From: Rikenellaceae bacterium
Lineage (GTDB): Bacteria > Bacteroidota > Bacteroidia > Bacteroidales > Rikenellaceae
NCBI GenBank assembly: GCA_015059955.1
Contig: SUZK01000002.1
Coordinates: 186,001-250,000, forward strand
Reading direction: 5' to 3'
Length of the DNA: 64,000 nucleotides
This document shows, piece after piece, positions 60,891 through 64,000 of the stretch. Position 1 is the first letter of the stretch; every line of letters starts with the position of its first letter. The translations under genes and the position numbers were made by a program. Below the pieces are notes generated by a model, which saw nothing but the letters and a program-made list of their open reading frames with translations, did not search any database and was not told the DNA's origin.

Positions 60891-61034
60891 TTAGTATATG
60901 CCATTGTCGTTGACGTCGAAGTAGTCGCCTGCCTCGCCCTCGTCACCGTAGCTCGTGGTGAACCCCGCCTCGACACCCACCATATTGATGTCTATCTCGG
61001 GAGCTATATACTCGATGTCGCCTATGGTTATCAT
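60891..61034 (-). CDS. 47-residue acidic peptide, YxxP...VExGFxxS family, member 2
   Basis: ATG at 61034 to TAA at 60891 gives 47 residues, beginning MITIGDIEYIAPEID and ending VNDNGIY. It matches the peptide encoded at 55716-55859 in length and in Tyr, Pro, acidic, Val-Glu, Gly-Phe and Ser positions at identical spacing (Tyr9, Pro12, Val21-Glu22, Gly24-Phe25, Ser28 here). The Gly/Asp-rich tail is unrelated. It begins 33 bp after the esterase stop codon and is codirectional with it, so it is probably the last gene of that transcript. No function is known to me. Confidence 0.7.
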   Translation of the reverse strand: MITIGDIEYIAPEIDINMVGVEAGFTTSYGDEGEAGDYFDVNDNGIY

Positions 61035-61067
61035 AGTGTAGATTGTTGTTTATGCGTATGCGCCCTA

Positions 61068-62252
<1,185 letters not shown>

Positions 62253-62264
62253 TTATCACTATGA

Positions 62265-62292
62265 CAAAGTTATAAAAATTTTCCTACTTTTG
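62265..62292. promoter_or_regulatory. Back-to-back -7 boxes for the esterase and the phosphoesterase
   Basis: TAACTTTG on the minus strand (62272-62265) and TACTTTTG on the plus strand (62285-62292) are 12 bp apart. Neither has a good TTG at -33, and the two promoters must overlap, so use of one may block the other. Confidence 0.5.
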
Positions 62293-62317
62293 CCATAGTT
62301 GTAAAAGATTATTTACG

Positions 62318-62815
62318 ATGAAGATAGGTATTATATCAGATACGCATGGTACGTTCGACGATGTGTTGCGCAACTTCTTGGCGCCGTGTGACGAGATATG
62401 GCACGCTGGCGACATAGGGTCGTTGGAGCTTGCCGACGAGATAAACGCCTTCAAGCCGCTGCGTGCCGTATATGGCAATGTTGACGGCGGCATGACACGT
62501 CGTGTATATTCGGAGTTCGCATTCTTCGAGGTCGAGGGTGTCAAGGTGCTGATGACACATATCGGAGGCTACCCTCGTAAGTATGCCCCTAAGGCGCTAC
62601 AACATATACACGGTGCGCGTCCTAAGCTCTTCGTAGCGGGCCATTCGCACATATTAAAGGTCATTTACGACCCTGTGTATGAGCTGTTGCACATTAATCC
62701 TGGCGGTGCGGGCAACTATGGCATACATAGTGTACGTACGGCGGTGCGCTTCGATATCGAGGCGGGCGAGATAAAGAATATGGAGATTGGCGAGTGGCCA
62801 CGAACAATGAGATAA
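62318..62815 (+). CDS. YfcE/MJ0936-type metallophosphoesterase
   Basis: This 165-residue protein has the full set of calcineurin-like motifs: SDTHG (7-11), GDIGS (31-35), GNVDGG (52-57), THIGG and GHSH near residue 110. This subgroup are small cytoplasmic phosphodiesterases, with broad activity in vitro and no settled role. It is followed after 10 bp by the alpha/beta hydrolase and is divergent from the esterase. Confidence 0.92.
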   Translation: MKIGIISDTHGTFDDVLRNFLAPCDEIWHAGDIGSLELADEINAFKPLRAVYGNVDGGMTRRVYSEFAFFEVEGVKVLMTHIGGYPRKYAPKALQHIHGARPKLFVAGHSHILKVIYDPVYELLHINPGGAGNYGIHSVRTAVRFDIEAGEIKNMEIGEWPRTMR

Positions 62816-62825
62816 ACAACGAACT

Positions 62826-63776
62826 ATGAGAGAGATAATCGTAACCTTACTATTTGCGCTTGTCGCCACGTGTGGCTATGCGCAGTCGGCAGTGACCAAG
62901 CGTAGCGTACACTACGCCACTCACGACAATCAAGAGCTGATGATGGATATCTACACCGCGCCTGTGGCGGAGGATGCAGAGCCACGTGCAGCGATGATAT
63001 TTGCCTTTGGTGGTGGCTTCGTAGGCGGCCAGCGCGACCACGAGTACTACGATGTATACTTCGACCGCCTTGCTCGCGAGGGTATCGTCGTCGTGAGCAT
63101 CGACTATCGTCTGGGTCTACGTAACCTAAAGAGGGATATGGGCATTGCGGAGATGATTGCTGCCATGCAGCGCGCCGTAGATATAGCCACGGAGGATATG
63201 TACGCTGCAACGAACTACCTTATCGCTCATTGCGAGGAGCTTGGTGTCGACACCACAAAGATTATGCTTAGCGGCTCAAGTGCTGGAGCTATCGCCGCCG
63301 TGCAGGCCGAGTGGCAGCGGTGCAACCGCGCCCCTATTGCTGATGTTCTCCCCGATGACTTCCGCTATGCTGGTGTCGTTGCGTGTGCAGGAGCTATATT
63401 CTCGACAAAGGGCAAGCCTAAGTTTAATGATACGCCCGCACCGATGCTTCTCTTCCACGGCACGTCGGACAGCAACGTCCCCTACAACAAGGCCTCTATC
63501 ATGGGTATCGGCTTCTATGGCTCGAAGTATATCGCCAAGCAGCTCGATAGGGTAGATGGAGCGTATATGTTCTGCTCGGCAGCGTATGTCGACCACAGCC
63601 TTGCTGTGACACCCCTTATCTCGGGTTGCGATACAATCATGCAGTTCATACGCGACTATGTATACGATGGTTATAAGCTACGCACAAGTGTAGTGGTCGA
63701 GAGCATTAATGGCGACAAGCGACCTACACGCTTCGGGCCTATGGATTATCTGAAGACCAACTATGCTAATCGTTAG
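62826..63776 (+). CDS. Secreted alpha/beta hydrolase (carboxylesterase-like)
   Basis: This 316-residue protein has a signal peptide (MREIIVTLLFALVATCGYAQ). The hydrolase core shows an oxyanion-type FAFGGGFVGGQRD (about 59-71), nucleophile Ser152 in SGSSAGA, an acidic residue in HGTSDSNVPY and a His in VDHSLA. It resembles the carboxylesterase/BD-FAE group; HGG is replaced by FGGGF. It is cotranscribed with the phosphoesterase and followed by a strong terminator. The substrate is unknown. Confidence 0.85.
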   Translation: MREIIVTLLFALVATCGYAQSAVTKRSVHYATHDNQELMMDIYTAPVAEDAEPRAAMIFAFGGGFVGGQRDHEYYDVYFDRLAREGIVVVSIDYRLGLRNLKRDMGIAEMIAAMQRAVDIATEDMYAATNYLIAHCEELGVDTTKIMLSGSSAGAIAAVQAEWQRCNRAPIADVLPDDFRYAGVVACAGAIFSTKGKPKFNDTPAPMLLFHGTSDSNVPYNKASIMGIGFYGSKYIAKQLDRVDGAYMFCSAAYVDHSLAVTPLISGCDTIMQFIRDYVYDGYKLRTSVVVESINGDKRPTRFGPMDYLKTNYANR

Positions 63777-63793
63777 TGGTGATACATATATGT

Positions 63794-63828
63794 AATAAGT
63801 AGCCGAGCACATTACTCGGCTACTTATT
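63794..63828 (+). terminator. Terminator after the alpha/beta hydrolase gene
   Basis: A perfect 14-bp stem AATAAGTAGCCGAG with a 7-nt loop is followed by TTATG; the arm itself ends in TTATT, so it can work in either direction. Confidence 0.85.
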
Positions 63829-63873
63829 TTATGTAGTTGAGAGGTTGCAGATGCCCGCATATCACGTCAAATA

Positions 63874-64000
63874 AATTTGTTGTCAGAGTGGTGCAGTAGT
63901 GGCGCTGACATGATAAATCCCCGGATGGGACATACTATGCTGTATTTCCCATTCGGGGATTTGATTGAAGCGTCGCTGATGACTCAGTATCACCGCAAGC
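63874..64000 (-). repeat. 127-bp nested-hairpin repeat, copy 3, at the window edge
   Basis: It begins AATTTGTTGTCAGAGTGGTG and is the reverse orientation of copy 2 at 11568-11694: GCGCTGACATGA and GATTGAAGCGTCGCT are shared. The inner stem has become CCCCGGATGGGA/TCCCATTCGGGG, again pairing fully. The far end (TATCACCGCAAGC) departs from the usual terminal repeat and may continue past the window. Confidence 0.75.

Overview
The window looks like a chromosomal segment of a gut-type Bacteroidales bacterium, probably Alistipes-like (Rikenellaceae). This is inferred from several things. There are SusC/SusD outer-membrane glycan uptake genes, BACON-domain and FN3 lipoproteins with short lipobox signals, the type IX secretion regulator PorX, and a DUF6377 regulator. 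Promoters are of the Bacteroidetes type (TTG, 17-20 bp, TAnnTTTG), and base composition is moderate, near half G+C. No phage, transposase, integrase, CRISPR array or rRNA was seen.

Layout. 1-1663 is the 5' part of a SusC-like receptor (minus strand) that leaves the window. 2.3-9.5 kb holds housekeeping genes on the minus strand: an SDR plus metallo-hydrolase pair, an OmpA-like protein, glutamate dehydrogenase gdhA, and a GNAT-like protein with gcvT. Divergent from these is prfC (9.7-11.3 kb). 11.3-11.9 kb is non-coding and filled with inverted-repeat elements. 11.9-22.3 kb is a tandem set of large secreted lipoproteins: four BACON paralogues and one BIG2 protein, all minus strand, each with its own promoter. 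Two copies of a 190-bp element with terminal inverted repeats lie among them. 22.6-24.8 kb is an S9 peptidase. 24.8-40.9 kb is a plus-strand core block: NUDIX-porX-tsaE-SRPBCC; HU, a 29-residue AURKAIP1/COX24-type ribosomal protein, rng and mfd; then coaX, a beta-barrel, a TPR protein, lptC and a CorC-like protein; then a PpiD-like protein.

41.0-55.3 kb is a polysaccharide utilisation locus. SusC, SusD, a surface glycan-binding lipoprotein, a broken GH16, an intact GH16 and a GH128 read on the minus strand. A DUF6377 membrane regulator reads towards them and shares a perfect bidirectional terminator. A GH30 and a CotH-kinase lipoprotein diverge from the regulator. GH30 + GH16 + GH128 points to beta-1,3/beta-1,6-glucan (laminarin or fungal cell wall) as substrate. 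A recurring AAAAGTGGA-type box lies upstream of both susC genes, in triplets about 75 bp apart, and upstream of the regulator.

55.7-64 kb holds a 47-residue peptide gene followed by a 914-residue lipoprotein, an S41 peptidase, a hairpin-rich segment carrying a duplicated tRNA-Ser 3' end, tRNA-Ser(GCT), a second 47-residue gene of the same family as the first, a CE1-type esterase, a phosphoesterase, an alpha/beta hydrolase and a further copy of the 127-bp repeat. The most interesting undescribed-looking signals are the 47-residue family, the two non-coding repeat families with compensatory stem changes, the AAAAGTGGA boxes and the structured segment next to tRNA-Ser.
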